Shown: piece after piece, positions 48,317 to 61,700 of the stretch
Layout: the number at the start of each line of letters is the position of its first letter
How positions within the stretch are numbered: the first letter of the stretch is position 1
From: Turbatrix aceti
Lineage: Eukaryota > Nematoda > Chromadorea > Rhabditida > Panagrolaimidae
NCBI GenBank assembly: GCA_963969345.1
Contig: OZ017768.1
Coordinates: 186,001-250,000 of the forward strand
Direction: 5' to 3'
DNA: 64,000 nt
Made by a program: the position numbers and the translations under genes
The notes under the pieces: model-generated
The model's input: the letters and a program-made list of their open reading frames with translations, nothing else
What the model was told of the DNA's origin: nothing
The model's database searches: none

Positions 48317-51300
48317 TCAACCGACAATTTGACGAGTATTTTCGAGAAGAACGCGAAGCTGGTCAGGAGCAAAACCGAAATCGCCGCCATAGTTAGATTG
48401 GGCTACGCGGAGGACGCCTTTGATGCGGGTCAGATGAGTCGAAGGCATCTTGCTCTCGCCGGGTGGCAGAAGATCGGCAATGCGCTTATGAGCATCAAAA
48501 ATTTCAAGACAACTTTGCACAACGTTCGTCATGCACTCGTCTTCGGTTTTCCAAGGCTAAAGTTGATAGACAAACATATTTCGACAAAAAAATAAAAACC
48601 CACTGTCCGGTTCATCATCTGCAGCGTCGCCTTGTTTGCAACATCCACGAAAAACCTCCATTCGTCGACGTTGACACATCGAGAATCCGGTTTCAAAAAC
48701 ACCGCGTAGCAAAAAGACGTATCGGCATCCATGATCGTCTTTGCAGCGACAACAGACATCAACTCAACGATATCGCGCCTCAGAAGTCTCCACGCATCCG
48801 GATCCATGTTTTTGCGTATTTGAAGCGCCGAAACGAGAAGTTTTTGAACGATTTCTCTGACTTCAATATTCTTTGCCATGGCGATGTGTTGTCGAATCGC
48901 GTACGCAGCTTGGGAGTAATCGGCAGCGTTGATCGACATGATTGCGTAATTCTTCCACATTTCTGCATGACCAGAATTGAACTTGAGTGCTTCCTGAAGA
49001 GATTGAATGGGATGATTATGCGTGTTGGCATATTGTTGGACCAAAAAAGTTGCGGTAATTAAGTTACGGTTAATTAAGCACTCTTTCGGGATCTGCCAAA
49101 TGACCGGTTATCAGATTTGGATTTTGAAGGTCACCGTCACCTTTTTGGAGTTAAAAAAATCCATCAATAAAAAAACGAGGCTGTGTTTAAACATCATCTG
49201 TCAACTTTTGGCCTTTTGAAGCAAAAAAAGTTCCCACACTTTCGTGAGTCATCAATGTGATTTGCTTTTGCTCCTGCTCGCCAAGCCAAGTCTTGTCATC
49301 GTGCCATACGGTCAGTCAACACACTCATAACGCATTCGCGATGCGCAGCAAACAAAAAACATGGACTGACTCACCTTCATGGTTCGTTGAGCTTGATCGG
49401 GACGATTGAGGTGAACAAATGACGCTGACAGATTATTCCACGCTTCGTATTCCTGTGGCTCGACGTTGATGCACGATCGATAGGCAGCCACGGCGTCGGC
49501 GTACTTTTCCAGCTTGTAAGCCACGTGACCGAGAGCAAAAAGTGTTGAGGTCTGCAAAAATTGGTCATAGTAGACGCAAAAAGATAAAAACAGCAAATTC
49601 ATCCTAATATTCAATTTCCCTCCCGAACAAACCTGCAGAGGCTTTATCTCAACAGCCCGTTTCAAATTATCGTAAGCCACCGTAAAGTTGCCCTGCTTCA
49701 TCGCCTGGATGCCCTTCGCAGTCCTCGCCTGGGCTGACCTGTCTCCGCTCAGCTCGATCGCTTCGGTATACCACTTGTCGTCGTGCGTAATGTCACCCAT
49801 GAGACAGAGGCGATAAGGCGTTCTCTTGACCGCCAGCAGGTTTCGAACCACACTTTCAGCCGAGCTCCCTTGGCCAATAGAGACGAGACACTCGATGAGA
49901 GCGTTGAAATTGCACGTCGTGCGGTAGACTTCAACGGCTTCACCGTAACTCGAGATAGAGAGCAGGATGGATGCGTAAGAAGTCATGTACGCCCAAAAGG
50001 GTTTGCCGCCACTTTCGAGGAGCCAGGGAAGGCGTTGGCGGTAGGTGGAGAAAGGAAGATGCTGCAATACGCAAAAAGGGTAAACATGAAGAAAAAACGG
50101 GTTTTCGTAAAAAAATATAGATAAATCCCGATTCTTCCAAAAATTATCTGAAATGATAAAAAAACGTATACAATTTATGTATACTCAAGGATAACAACAA
50201 TTCGCTTTTTAAGCATTTTTTAGGTGTAAAAAAATCCCAAAAATCGTCCATTTACTCAAAAACTCACCAAATCTGCCCCCTTCGGTCCATGAATGCCTCT
50301 GAGATCTTGTTGAAGTGCTTCGGCTTGCATAAGAGCCCTTTCAATTCTCCGCTTCCTCCCGGCCTCATTCATGCACCTCGCCAGCAGACACCTCATCTGC
50401 ACGCCATAAACAGGCCGATGGGAGAGCAACTCGGTGACGAAAGCATCCACTCTTTCGTAGAGCAACTCATCATGAGGCTCAGAGCGCTGCATGATGACCA
50501 GTGCAGTTGCCATGCAGGCCAGGTGTGCGGGGAATAGAACTTCGCCGCGATCGCCATCTGTCGGGTCGGATTTTGCACGCTTTGTCTCCGGCATCAGAGT
50601 ATCGTCTTCCAGGACCAGAGCTTCGGGCACAATGCCTCCATCACTTTCCGGAATTTTTGAAAACGCGTTTTGATCAACAGAGCCGTCGATTGTGGCCTTG
50701 GCAAAGAGCTGGGGAAGGTCGTTGACTTGAAAATACGTTCTCTTGCCAAGTTCGCCGAAAAAGTCAAAATCAACGCCGCAAAGGTGCTTTGCAGCGTCGA
50801 AAATTTCGATCGCATGTTGACAATCGTAGAAATAAAGGTACGCATTAGCCAGAACCAAGTTTAGTTTCACACGCAGTTCCAGAGGATACGAATCCTGAGA
50901 TATGGAGGCCTAAAAATGTTCGAAAAGTTGACCAAAAACCATTTAATCCCAAAAAAAGCTTACGAGTTCACTAATTTTGTTTCTAACAAGAGGACAGCAG
51001 TCAACGAGCAGACTCGCGTACGTGAAAAGAAATTGACCCCAAAGAAGCGCCTCGGGGCCGGTTTGAGGGTCAAAATCGTCAAAAAGGATGATTTTGGCCA
51101 AGCAAAGGTATTCGGCATTTCTAAAACAATAAAAAATTTTTTTATTGTTTTTCAAAAAACAAAAACAGGCAAATCTAAATCGTTTAAAAAAACCCACCTT
51201 AAGATAGGGTTGACTTCGATGACACCGGATCGTAGGACGATAAAAACCGCCTCAGGATCGGCATAGAACTCTTGAAATCTGTCCAACACGGCTTGGATAG

Positions 51301-51644
51301 CCGCTCCATCAGTCAGACTCGTGGTTTGCCACTTGGCAGCGAGTATATCGTCGCATTTTATTGCAAACTCTTCATCGCGTGCAAACCCCGCAAAATTGGA
51401 CATCAACACGCGTTGCAGAGCAGCATCGGCCAGAAAACAAGCCTGAGGCCTCGTCAGATGCCCAACCACATCCCTCGCGTCATTGACAAAGTCAGGAATC
51501 GAAGATATATCCGAAAAATCAAGTGCCTGCTCGTCAAGGAGTTCTTTGATTCTATAAAACCACAAAACTGGAAAAAATGCTGCAACGAAGGATAACTTAC
51601 CTCGGATGGACTGCTTGGCCTCGCAATTGGCAGAGAACCGGCAT
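48317..51644 (-). CDS. TTC27 homologue (tetratricopeptide repeat protein 27), 810 aa
   Basis: TTC27 is a conserved TPR protein linked to HSP90/R2TP-dependent assembly of U5 snRNP; the nematode protein is known as TRD-1. Exons on the - strand: 51601-51644, 51198-51551, 50964-51120, 50268-50909, 49633-50061, 49375-49551, 48604-48993 and 48317-48556. They total 2433 nt and every phase closes. The start MPVLCQLRGQAVHP is the only in-frame Met below an upstream stop; 810 aa compares well with about 840 aa in human. The N-terminal half is helical without obvious repeats. TPRs lie at about residues 505-680, including LGHVAYKLEKYADAVAAYRS and EYEAWNNLSASFVHLNRPDQ. Identification rests on order and wording of the TPR region (SALIECLVSIGQ-like, KPFWAYMTSYASILL) from memory, without an alignment. 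Confidence 0.85.
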
Positions 51645-52148
51645 TGTGAGTTGGTTAACAGTTGGCAATTCAAAAGAAACGAATCTTGGAAGAACAAATC
51701 CAATAACAGCAAATCAAGATGCAAAAGGATATGGAACCTTCAAAAATTGTGCAAGTCAAAGCAACCTAAAAATTTTCGTGTCGAAAGCATTAAAAATGGT
51801 GTATTTGTGGTAATGCATGTTACTCCAATGATGTCTCAAAAGAAGCTTCTTCATCACAGTAATGACGTCATTGCTGCCGCTCAAATTATACCCGAATCCG
51901 GGGATATGATTTTTACTTGTATGATTTTTACTTGTAATGCCATAACTCACGGCAGGCCACAGAAGTCACTGGCGCCTGACGACTATTGGGCGCGTTGTGG
52001 ATGCAGGGAAGAGCGAAAAGAAGCATTTTTCGCGCCGTCGCTCCGAGAGCTCGTTCCTACGTCATCACTACGCTTTCTCGCTCCTATGCGAAAAAAGAAA
52101 ACAACTTTTTCGCTCCGAATCGCTCCGCTCAGCTCTGAGAGCCTGCAC
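51645..52148. other. TTC27 upstream / intergenic
   Basis: Short intergenic stretch between TTC27 and the downstream end of the VWA gene. From about 52030 it carries CGCTCCGAGAGCTCG and CGCTCCGCTCAGCTC words like those of the 11745-12359 element, without visible ends. Confidence 0.4.
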
Positions 52149-52540
52149 CAGGCATGTCAAAAATCGGGGGCCGGCCCCGGGTGCCGGGGCCGTTTTTTCT
52201 CGGCCCCCAAAGCCCCTTTTGGCCTCCCTTATTTTTTTTGAAAAAATCTAGCAAAGATTGCGCGTTCAACAAAAAGATGCGCGTGTTTATTGTCCTTTTC
52301 TTTGGTTTTGAATTGTTAGCTTTACGTTTCCATACTCCTTCATCAACCAGTAGCTTTGATGTTTGATCATTCGATTTTGTTTTTTGAATTCGATTGCAAA
52401 AATTAAAAAAAAATTAGCAGGTTTTTTTAACGCTGTTTTTACTTTTAAGTCAGGGGCCAAAAGGGGCCAGGGGGCCGGGGCCGAAAACCTAGGGGCCGAG
52501 GGGGCCGGGGCCGAAAATTTTCGGCCCCCTGACATGCCTG
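52149..52540. mobile_element. hAT-like MITE with GGGGCCGGGGCC words
   Basis: Ends CAGGCATGTCA and TGACATGCCTG form a perfect 11-bp inverted repeat. Flanks GCCTGCAC (52141-52148) and GCCTGAAC (52541-52548) are an 8-bp duplication with one change. Arms of GGGGCC words surround an AT-rich core. Confidence 0.85.
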
Positions 52541-52683
52541 GCCTGAACTCGTCTTGAGCGCGGGGCATTTATGGCGGATGTGCCGCCATAAAATGCCTGC
52601 CGCCTCGGCTGTGCCAGCATTTTTGTTCCGGCGTTTTCTCCCCTATTTTTTACTGTTTTTGTGTTAACTTCATCAATTCGTTT

Positions 52684-52689
52684 TTTATT
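52684..52689 (-). promoter_or_regulatory. Candidate poly(A) signal of the VWA gene
   Basis: AATAAA on the - strand, about 36 nt past the stop codon of the VWA gene. Confidence 0.4.
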
Positions 52690-52724
52690 TCACTTTTTTT
52701 TAATTTTGAATTATTATTTTAAGT

Positions 52725-55700
52725 TCAACAAGTGAGTGAGTTGAGAATGTTGGAGGCGAGTTGAGCTTGGTTCCCGTATTCGTATTCGACAACGGTCCAT
52801 CCCGAAATAGACTTGTAAGGAGCGGTATTTACGGTAGAGCTGGCAATGGCAATGATGACTGTTCCATTGAGCTGTGCTAGATTAACCTGGATATCTGCGT
52901 TTGTGTCTGTCAAATTGCTGCCGATGAGTGCGACGTAGTTTTGTGCATACGACTGCACAAATAGCCATCCCGCGTTCAGAAATCCTGATAGAGCTTGATT
53001 AACCCTTGATATGGGGTCGGTGTTTTGCTGAAGGCCACTGATTGCTGCTGATAGAGCGTCTGCGTCTGGGGCAGCGTTGAGGTCACCGTTAAGGGCATAC
53101 GTAATGTAGGGCAAAGGCTTTGTCGTTGGCAGGCCGATGTCAGGGATTAGCTGGTTAGTGATAAGTCTTTTTTGGTCCCCGAATTCCGATGCGCTTAGTG
53201 ATAACGACAAATCGACGGCGAAAGCGACGTTTGCTTGACATGTCGGCGGTAGCGCGGTCGTCGTAGTTCTCTGAGACGAGGCCTGCTGTATGGGTGTCAC
53301 TGTAGCCCCCGGTGCAATAGTTGTAACTGCAGTTTGAATAGGTTGTGCGATAGTTGACGTTGCTAAATTGCCCGGATCTGCTCCACCTAAAACAATACAA
53401 CATGTCAGAAAAACTTTTTTTCGTACTACCCAAAACTCACACTGTAAGGTTGTCCTTAGAGCTTGAACTAGCGGGATTTCAGTAGTATAAGGTATGACTT
53501 TCCACCCCGTAATCTGATCATAGGAGTCGGCATTGACGGACGGATTTACGATAACTGCTACGACATTTGCATTTAACTGGCTGATAGCATTTTGTATGGA
53601 CGCGACGGGTTCTGTGAGGTCGCTACCAATGAAAACAACGTAATTAACTCCATAGTTGGTGTCAAAGTAAAAATGGGCGTTCAAGAAAGCAGCTAGCGCC
53701 TGCCCAACTTTTGAAATGCTTCCGCCAGTTTGATTCAAGTTAGTAACGGCACTATTGAGTGCGGCGATATCTGGTATCACTTGCAACTGTCCACTCAAGC
53801 CGTAGGTGACAAAAGGACGAGATTTCGACCAGGAAGGTGAAAGAATTTGTGTGATGAGCTGATTTGTGATGAACTGTTTTTCTGCACCAAACTCTGATGC
53901 ACTGAGTGAAGTTGAAATGTCGATTGCAAAAGGAATATTTGAAAGGCAAAGGCTTGCTGGTACACCAGTTGGCGCGAAAGTGCTCACAGCTGCGGTTTGT
54001 GTCGTCACAGTTGCAACTGTAGTAGGGGAAGACTGTATGGTTGAGAGAACGGTTGACGATTGACTTGTTAGCGTTGTTGACGGCGAAGTTATTGCAGTAA
54101 CCGGTGTCCCACCTAAAAGGATAAAAGTTTACTTTTTTGTTTTCTTTTTAATTTTTTAAGATAAATGGGTATTTATTTCTCTCAGGTTTTTTGCATTGTT
54201 CCAGTATTATAAATAGCATATCACAAGTTAAAAGGGACTCTGCGAGCCGATTTGAGGTCGGCGACCCAGCTATTTTACAACTTCAAATGTTTTGTGCCCA
54301 AGTTGTAGGGGGGCCTATGGGAGACTCCAAATGGGCCATAATAGATTTTTCAGATGCCGGATTCTGGAGCTAGGGCTTCTCGAATGTTTTGACGTCAAAA
54401 TTTCAAACTGCTTCTAAAAATCTGATGTTTGGCATACAGGGGTATCTTGGCACGAGAAATCGACTGGTGTATTCCGATTTTTCAAAAAACATCTGACTTT
54501 TTTAAAAAAATTGATTTTCTTCGATTTACCTGTTTTTACCGTCAAAAATTGGCTGTGGCGTCCGAGAGAGGATCCTCCAGCGGGTTTTGACACCGGAATC
54601 TGAAAGCCCGTCTTTTTTGACGTCGATTGAGGTATTACACAAAAAAAATTATGTCCCTTTATTTGACCAACACTAGGCTTGTATGGCGCGCACTTGGTAA
54701 AAAAACACCTTTGTCGAGTTTCCGAAATGAATATTTTTATAGTTGGAAAAATCTAATTTGTGGTTTCCGGGGGTATTTTGGCACGAGAAATCGACTGGTG
54801 TATTCAGATTTCTCAAAAAACATCTGATATTTATGAAAAACTTGATGGTTGATGTTTTACCGTTATTTACCGTCACAAAAATGGCTGCAGCGCCCAAGGG
54901 CAGGTCTTCCAGGCAGGTTTGATGCCAGAATCGGTTTCCCCATCTTTTTCGACGTCGATTGATGTATAACACAGAAAAATTGAGGTGCCTTTCTTTGACC
55001 ATAGCCAGGTTTTTATCGCGCGCACTAGGTACAAACACCCTTTTTTTGCGTCATTGACCGAAAAAGACGTGGGCGCTTTTGTTTTATGTGCTTACGGTCA
55101 CCTGGGTATGTTTAGACAGGTCCCAAAAATTGTTTTTAGCGACTTGCGCTCCTTATCAGATAATTGAAGCGGTAAATTACGATATTTCAGTTTCATGTTT
55201 TTTTAATGCCAGTGACAATACACAAAATAATCGGATGATCAGCGCAAGTCGCTAAAAACAATATTTAGGACATGCCTGAACACACCCAGGTGACCGTGAG
55301 CACATAAAACAAAAATTGGCTTCAGGGCTTTTTTTTGAACATGACTCCTGTTACGCGCGCCCACGTCTTTTTCGGTCAATGACGCAAAAAAAGGTGTTTG
55401 CACCAAGTGCGCGCGATAAAAACCTGACTATGGTCAAAGAAAGGCACCTCAATTTTTCTGTGTTATACATCAATCGACGTCGAAAAAGATGGGGAAACCG
55501 ATTCTGGCATCAAAACTGCCTGGAAGATTCTCCCTTGGGCGCTGCAGCCATTTTTGTGACGGTAAATAACGGTAAAACATCAACCATCAAGTTTTTCATA
55601 AATATCAGATGTTTTTTGAGAAATCTGAATACACCAGTCGATTTCTCGTGCCAAAATACCCCCGGAAACCACAAATTAGATTTTTCCAACTATAAAAATA

Positions 55701-58700
55701 TTCATTTCGGAAACTCGACAAAGGTGTTTTTTTACCAAGTGCGCGCCATACAAGCCTAGTGTTGGTCAAATAAAGGGACATAATTTTTTTTGTGTAATAC
55801 CTCAATCGACGTCAAAAAAGACGGGCTTTCAGATTCCGGTGTCAAAACCCGCTGGAGGATCCTCTCTCGGACGCCACAGCTAATTTTTGACGGTAAAAAC
55901 AGGTAAATCGAAGAAAATCAATTTTTTTAAAAAAGTCGGATGTTTTTTGAAAAATCGGAATACACCAGTCGATTTCTCGTGCCAAGATACCCCTGTATGC
56001 CAAACATCAGATTTTTAGAAGCAGTTTGAAATTTTGACGTCGAAACATTCGAGAAGCCCTAGCTCCAGAATCCGGCATCTGAAAAATCTATTATGGCCAA
56101 TTTGGAGTCTCCCATAGGCCCCCCTACAACTTGGGCACAAAACATTTGAAGTTGTAAATTAGCTGGGTCGCGGCCTTCACCTTATTCCAAAATCGGCTCG
56201 CAGAGTCCCTCTTAAGAGACAGTCCACGACAGGATTTCGGACCGAGGACAAGGCTTTTTTACACTTTCAAATGTTTTGAGCCAGAATTGTTCCCCACCCT
56301 TAGGAAGGTCTAAAACCGCGATACACAGATTTTAAAAAAAATCGGAATCTGTAGTTTTGGCTTCTGAAAGGTTTTGACACAAGTTGATGCCACGCACTGC
56401 GTTCAAGAGAAAAAAATCTGACAAATTTATTAGGGAGGTCTTGGGGGAAGGGGAACACGATGTCGTAGTCAGATTTTTTTTATCGTTACGGTAAGTGCCA
56501 CTTTTAGGCAATTTTTTTTGATTTTTTGGCTACCATTGATTGGGTTTTCAGAGGTGCCAACATTGTTATATCCTATCTTCTTCCCCGTGTTTTTACGCCT
56601 CGAATGATGTATAACACAAAATTTTGAAAGGGGGATAAAGTTGTCATTTTGGCAATTTCGGCCGCGCACTCGAGTAAAAAGCGCGCGCACAGTCTCTTTT
56701 TCGCCTCGCTGGTCGAAAAAATGATGCGCGCGCACGTAACAGGAGTCGACTTTGAAAAATTGCCCTGAAGCTAGTTTTTGTTTTGAATGCTTGTGGTCAT
56801 TTTGTTTGGTTTGGGCATGTCCCAAAGATTGTTTTCGGCCACTTTTCTCTTTGATCGGTTAATTTTGCGCAGTGCTACAGGCGACACAAGAAACATGAAC
56901 TTTCAAATGCCGTAACTGATCGGAAAATTATGCAACAAAAAGCACAGGTAGCTTAAAACAATCTTTGGGACATGCCCAAACCCAACAAAGTAATCGCAAG
57001 CATTATAAACAAAAACTGGCTTCAGGGCAATTTTTCAAAGTCGACTCCTGTTACGTGCGCGCGCATCATTTTTTCGACCAGCGAGGCGAAAAAGAGACTG
57101 TGCGCGCGCTTTTTACTCGAGTGCGCGGCCGAAATTGCCAAAATGACAACTTTATCCCCCTTTCAAAATTTTGTGTTATACATCATTCGAGGCGTAAAAA
57201 CACGGGGAAGAAGATAGGATATAACAATGTTGGCACCTCTGAAAACCCAATCAATGGTAGCCAAAAAACCAAAAAATTTTGCCTAAAAGTGGCACTTACC
57301 GTAACGATAAAAAAAATCTGACTACGACATCGTGTTCCCCTTCCCCCAAAACCCCCCTAATAAATTTTTCACATTTTTTTCCTCTTGAACGCAGTGCGTG
57401 GCATCAACTTGTGTCAAAACCTTTCAGAAGCCAAAACTACAAATTCCGATTTTTTTAAAAATCTGTGTATCGCGGTTTTAGACCTTCCTAGGGGTGGGGA
57501 ACAATTCTGGCTCAAAACATTTGAAAGTGTAAAAAAGCCTTGTCCTCGTCTCCCCCTTGTTCCTAAATCCTGTCGTGGACTGTCTCTTAAGTGGTTTTGC
57601 GTATCAACCAAATCGAACCGAACATGCTAGATACTATTACGTTTGACAAATTTGCTTACATTGAAGAACCCCTCGTAATGCAAACGCCAGCTGATCCTGA
57701 GTACCGTAGGCGATGACAGACCACCCAGAAATGGATTGATACTGAGCAACGTTGACTGATGGATTCACAATGACTGCTACGACGTTTCCGTTTAGCTGGC
57801 TGATGGCATTTTGAATGGATGCAATGGGTTCCGTGAGCTCGCTACCGATTAACACGATGTAATTCGCTCCATAACTTTGGTCAAAGAACAGTTGAGCGTT
57901 TAAGAAACCAGCCAAAGCCTGCCCAACCTTTGAAATGCTTTCCCCAGTTTGGTTCAGACTTGTGATAGCATTATTGAGTGCCGCAATATCTGGCACCACT
58001 TGCAAAACTGCGCTCAGACCGTACGGGACAAATGTCAACGGTTTCGACCAGAACGGCGGAAGAATCTGTGATATGAGTTGATTCGTAACCAATGACTTCT
58101 CATCTATAAATTGGGAAGTGCTTAACGATAACGAGTTGTCGACGGCAAAAGGAATGTTGGCTTGGCACACAGTTATCGGTGCCCCGGTGGATGTCACACC
58201 CGTTGTAGACTGCGTTGTTACAGCTGATGTGCCAGTCGGCAATGTGTTTGGTGTTGTGATGGCACCACTTGAAGTGGTAGCTGAACTGCCGGTAGTTACA
58301 GTAACCGTCGTGACAGTGATAGGTTGAGTAGTTGGAACCGTGTTAGGTGTTGTTGAGACAGGAGTTCCGCCTACAATTAAATACATCATTTTCTAGGAAC
58401 AATAAAAGATACTTACATTGAAGAGCACCACGTATCGAGGATGCTAAATGATCTTCATTTCCGTAGGCGATGACAGACCACCCAGAAATAGACTGATACT
58501 GAGCAACGTTGACTGATGGATTCACAATGACTGCTACGACGTTTCCGTTTAGCTGGCTGATGGCATTTTGAATGGATGCAATGGGTTCCGTGAGGTCGCT
58601 ACCGATTAACACGATGTAATTCGCTCCATAACTTTGGTCAAAGAACAGTTGAGCGTTTAAGAAACCAGCCAAAGCCTGCCCAACCTTTGAAATGCTTTCC

Positions 58701-61700
58701 CCAGTTTGGTTCAGACTTGTGATAGCATTATTGAGTGCCGCAATATCTGGCACCACTTGCAAAACTGCGCTCAGACCGTACGGGACAAATGTCAACGGTT
58801 TCGACCAGAACGGCGGAAGAATCTGTGATATGAGTTGATTCGTAACCAATGACTTCTCATCTATAAATTGGGAAGTGCTTAACGATAACGAGTTGTCGAC
58901 GGCAAAAGGAATGTTGGCTTGGCACACAGTTATCGGTGCCCCGGTGGATGTCACACCCGTTGTAGACTGCGTTGTTACAGCTGATGTGCCAGTCGGCAAT
59001 GTGTTTGGTGTTGTGATGGCACCACTTGAAGTGGTAGCTGAACTGCCGGTAGTTACAGTAACCGTCGTGACAGTGATAGGTTGAGTAGTTGGAACCGTGT
59101 TAGGTGTTGTTGAGACAGGAGTTCCGCCTACAATTAAATACATCATTTTCTAGGAACAATAAAAGATACTTACATTGAAGAGCACCACGTATCGAGGATG
59201 CTAAATGATCTTCATTTCCGTAGGCGATGACAGACCACCCAGAAATAGACTGATACTGAGCAACGTTGACTGATGGATTCACAATGACTGCTACGACGTT
59301 TCCGTTTAGCTGGCTGATGGCATTTTGAATGGATGCAATGGGTTCCGTGAGGTCGCTACCGATTAACACGATGTAATTCGCTCCATAACTTTGGTCAAAG
59401 AACAGTTGAGCGTTTAAGAAACCAGCCAAAGCCTGCCCAACCTTTGAAATGCTTTCCCCAGTTTGGTTCAGACTTGTGATAGCATTATTGAGTGCCGCAA
59501 TATCTGGCACCACTTGCAAAACTGCGCTCAGACCGTACGGGACAAATGTCAACGGTTTCGACCAGAACGGCGGAAGAATCTGTGATATGAGTTGATTCGT
59601 AACCAATGACTTCTCATCTATAAATTGGGAAGTGCTTAACGATAACGAGTTGTCGACGGCAAAAGGAATGTTGGCTTGGCACACAGTTATCGGTGCCCCG
59701 GTGGATGTCACACCCGTTGTAGACTGCGTTGTTACAGCTGATGTGCCAGTCGGCAATGTGTTTGGTGTTGTGATGGCACCACTTGAAGTGGTAGCTGAAC
59801 TGCCGGTAGTTACAGTAACCGTCGTGACAGTGATAGGTTGAGTAGTTGGAACCGTGTTAGGTGTTGTTGAGACAGGAGTTCCGCCTACAATTAAATACAT
59901 CATTTTCTAGGAACAATAAAAGATACTTACATTGAAGAGCACCACGTATCGAGGATGCTAAATGATCTTCATTTCCGTAGGCGATGACAGACCACCCAGA
60001 AATAGACTGATACTGAGCAACGTTGACTGATGGATTCACAATGACTGCTACGACGTTTCCGTTTAGCTGGCTGATGGCATTTTGAATGGATGCAATGGGT
60101 TCCGTGAGGTCGCTACCGATTAACACGATGTAATTCGCTCCATAACTTTGGTCAAAGAACAGTTGAGCGTTTAAGAAACCAGCCAAAGCCTGCCCAACCT
60201 TTGAAATGCTTTCCCCAGTTTGGTTCAGACTTGTGATAGCATTATTGAGTGCCGCAATATCTGGCACCACTTGCAAAACTGCGCTCAGACCGTACGGGAC
60301 AAATGTCAACGGTTTCGACCAGAACGGCGGAAGAATCTGTGATATGAGTTGATTCGTAACCAATGACTTCTCATCTATAAATTGGGAAGTGCTTAACGAT
60401 AACGAGTTGTCGACGGCAAAAGGAATGTTGGCTTGGCACACAGTTATCGGTGCCCCGGTGGATGTCACACCCGTTGTAGACTGCGTTGTTACAGCTGATG
60501 TGCCAGTCGGCAATGTGTTTGGTGTTGTGATGGCACCACTTGAAGTGGTAGCTGAACTGCCGGTAGTTACAGTAACCGTCGTGACAGTGATAGGTTGAGT
60601 AGTTGGAACCGTGTTAGGTGTTGTTGAGACAGGAGTTCCGCCTACAATTAAATACATCATTTTCTAGGAACAATAAAAGATACTTACATTGAAGAGCACC
60701 ACGTATCGAGGATGCTAAATGATCTTCATTTCCGTAGGCGATGACAGACCACCCAGAAATAGACTGATACTGAGCAACGTTGACTGATGGATTCACAATG
60801 ACTGCTACGACGTTTCCGTTTAGCTGGCTGATGGCATTTTGAATGGATGCAATGGGTTCCGTGAGGTCGCTACCGATTAACACGATGTAATTCGCTCCAT
60901 AACTTTGGTCAAAGAACAGTTGAGCGTTTAAGAAACCAGCCAAAGCCTGCCCAACCTTTGAAATGCTTTCCCCAGTTTGGTTCAGACTTGTGATAGCATT
61001 ATTGAGTGCCGCAATATCTGGCACCACTTGCAAAACTGCGCTTAGACCGTACGGGACAAATGTCAACGGCTTCGACCAAAACGGCGGAAGAATCTGTGAT
61101 ATGAGTTGATTCGTAACCAATGACTTCTCATCTGTAAATTGGGAAGTGCTTAACGATAACGAGTTGTCGATGGCAAAAGGAATGTTGGCTTGGCACACAG
61201 TTATCGGTGCCCCGGTGGATGTCACACCCGTTGTAGACTGCGTTGTTACAGGTAATGTTGTTGAAATCGTTCCCGTTGTTGTAGTGCCCGAACTGCTAAT
61301 CGTTGAAACAATTGTTGTCACTGTTGAAGGCTGGGTTGTAGGAGCTGTGCTAGATGTTGTTGAAGATGATGTTCCGCCTAAAATGGTATTATTTTGTTGT
61401 TTCATTTGTTGGATAAGACAAAACACTTACATTGTAGCGTTCCTCGTAATGTAGATGCCAGCTGATCTTCGTTCCCGTAGGAAATTACTGACCACCCAGA
61501 AATTGATTGATAGGGAGCAATGTTAACAAAAGGATTTACAACGACTGCTACAACGTTACCATTAAGCTGGTTGATGGCATTTTGAATGGACGCGACGGTT
61601 TCAGTGAGGTCGCTACCTATGAACACAATGTAATTCACTCCGTAACTTTGATCGAAGAACAGTTGAGCGTTTAAAAAACCAGCCAAAGCCTGCCCAACCT

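Noticed and set aside
51152..51724. 190-aa frame giving TTC27 an alternative N-terminus
   Set aside because: It reads through the intron 51552-51600; the spliced start at 51644 closes the phase and gives the expected length.
57660..61426. Five separate VWA genes of 250-270 aa
   Set aside because: Frames starting MMYLIVGG begin inside 46-bp introns; each exon joins the next in phase 1 through GT/AG sites, so they are exons of one gene.
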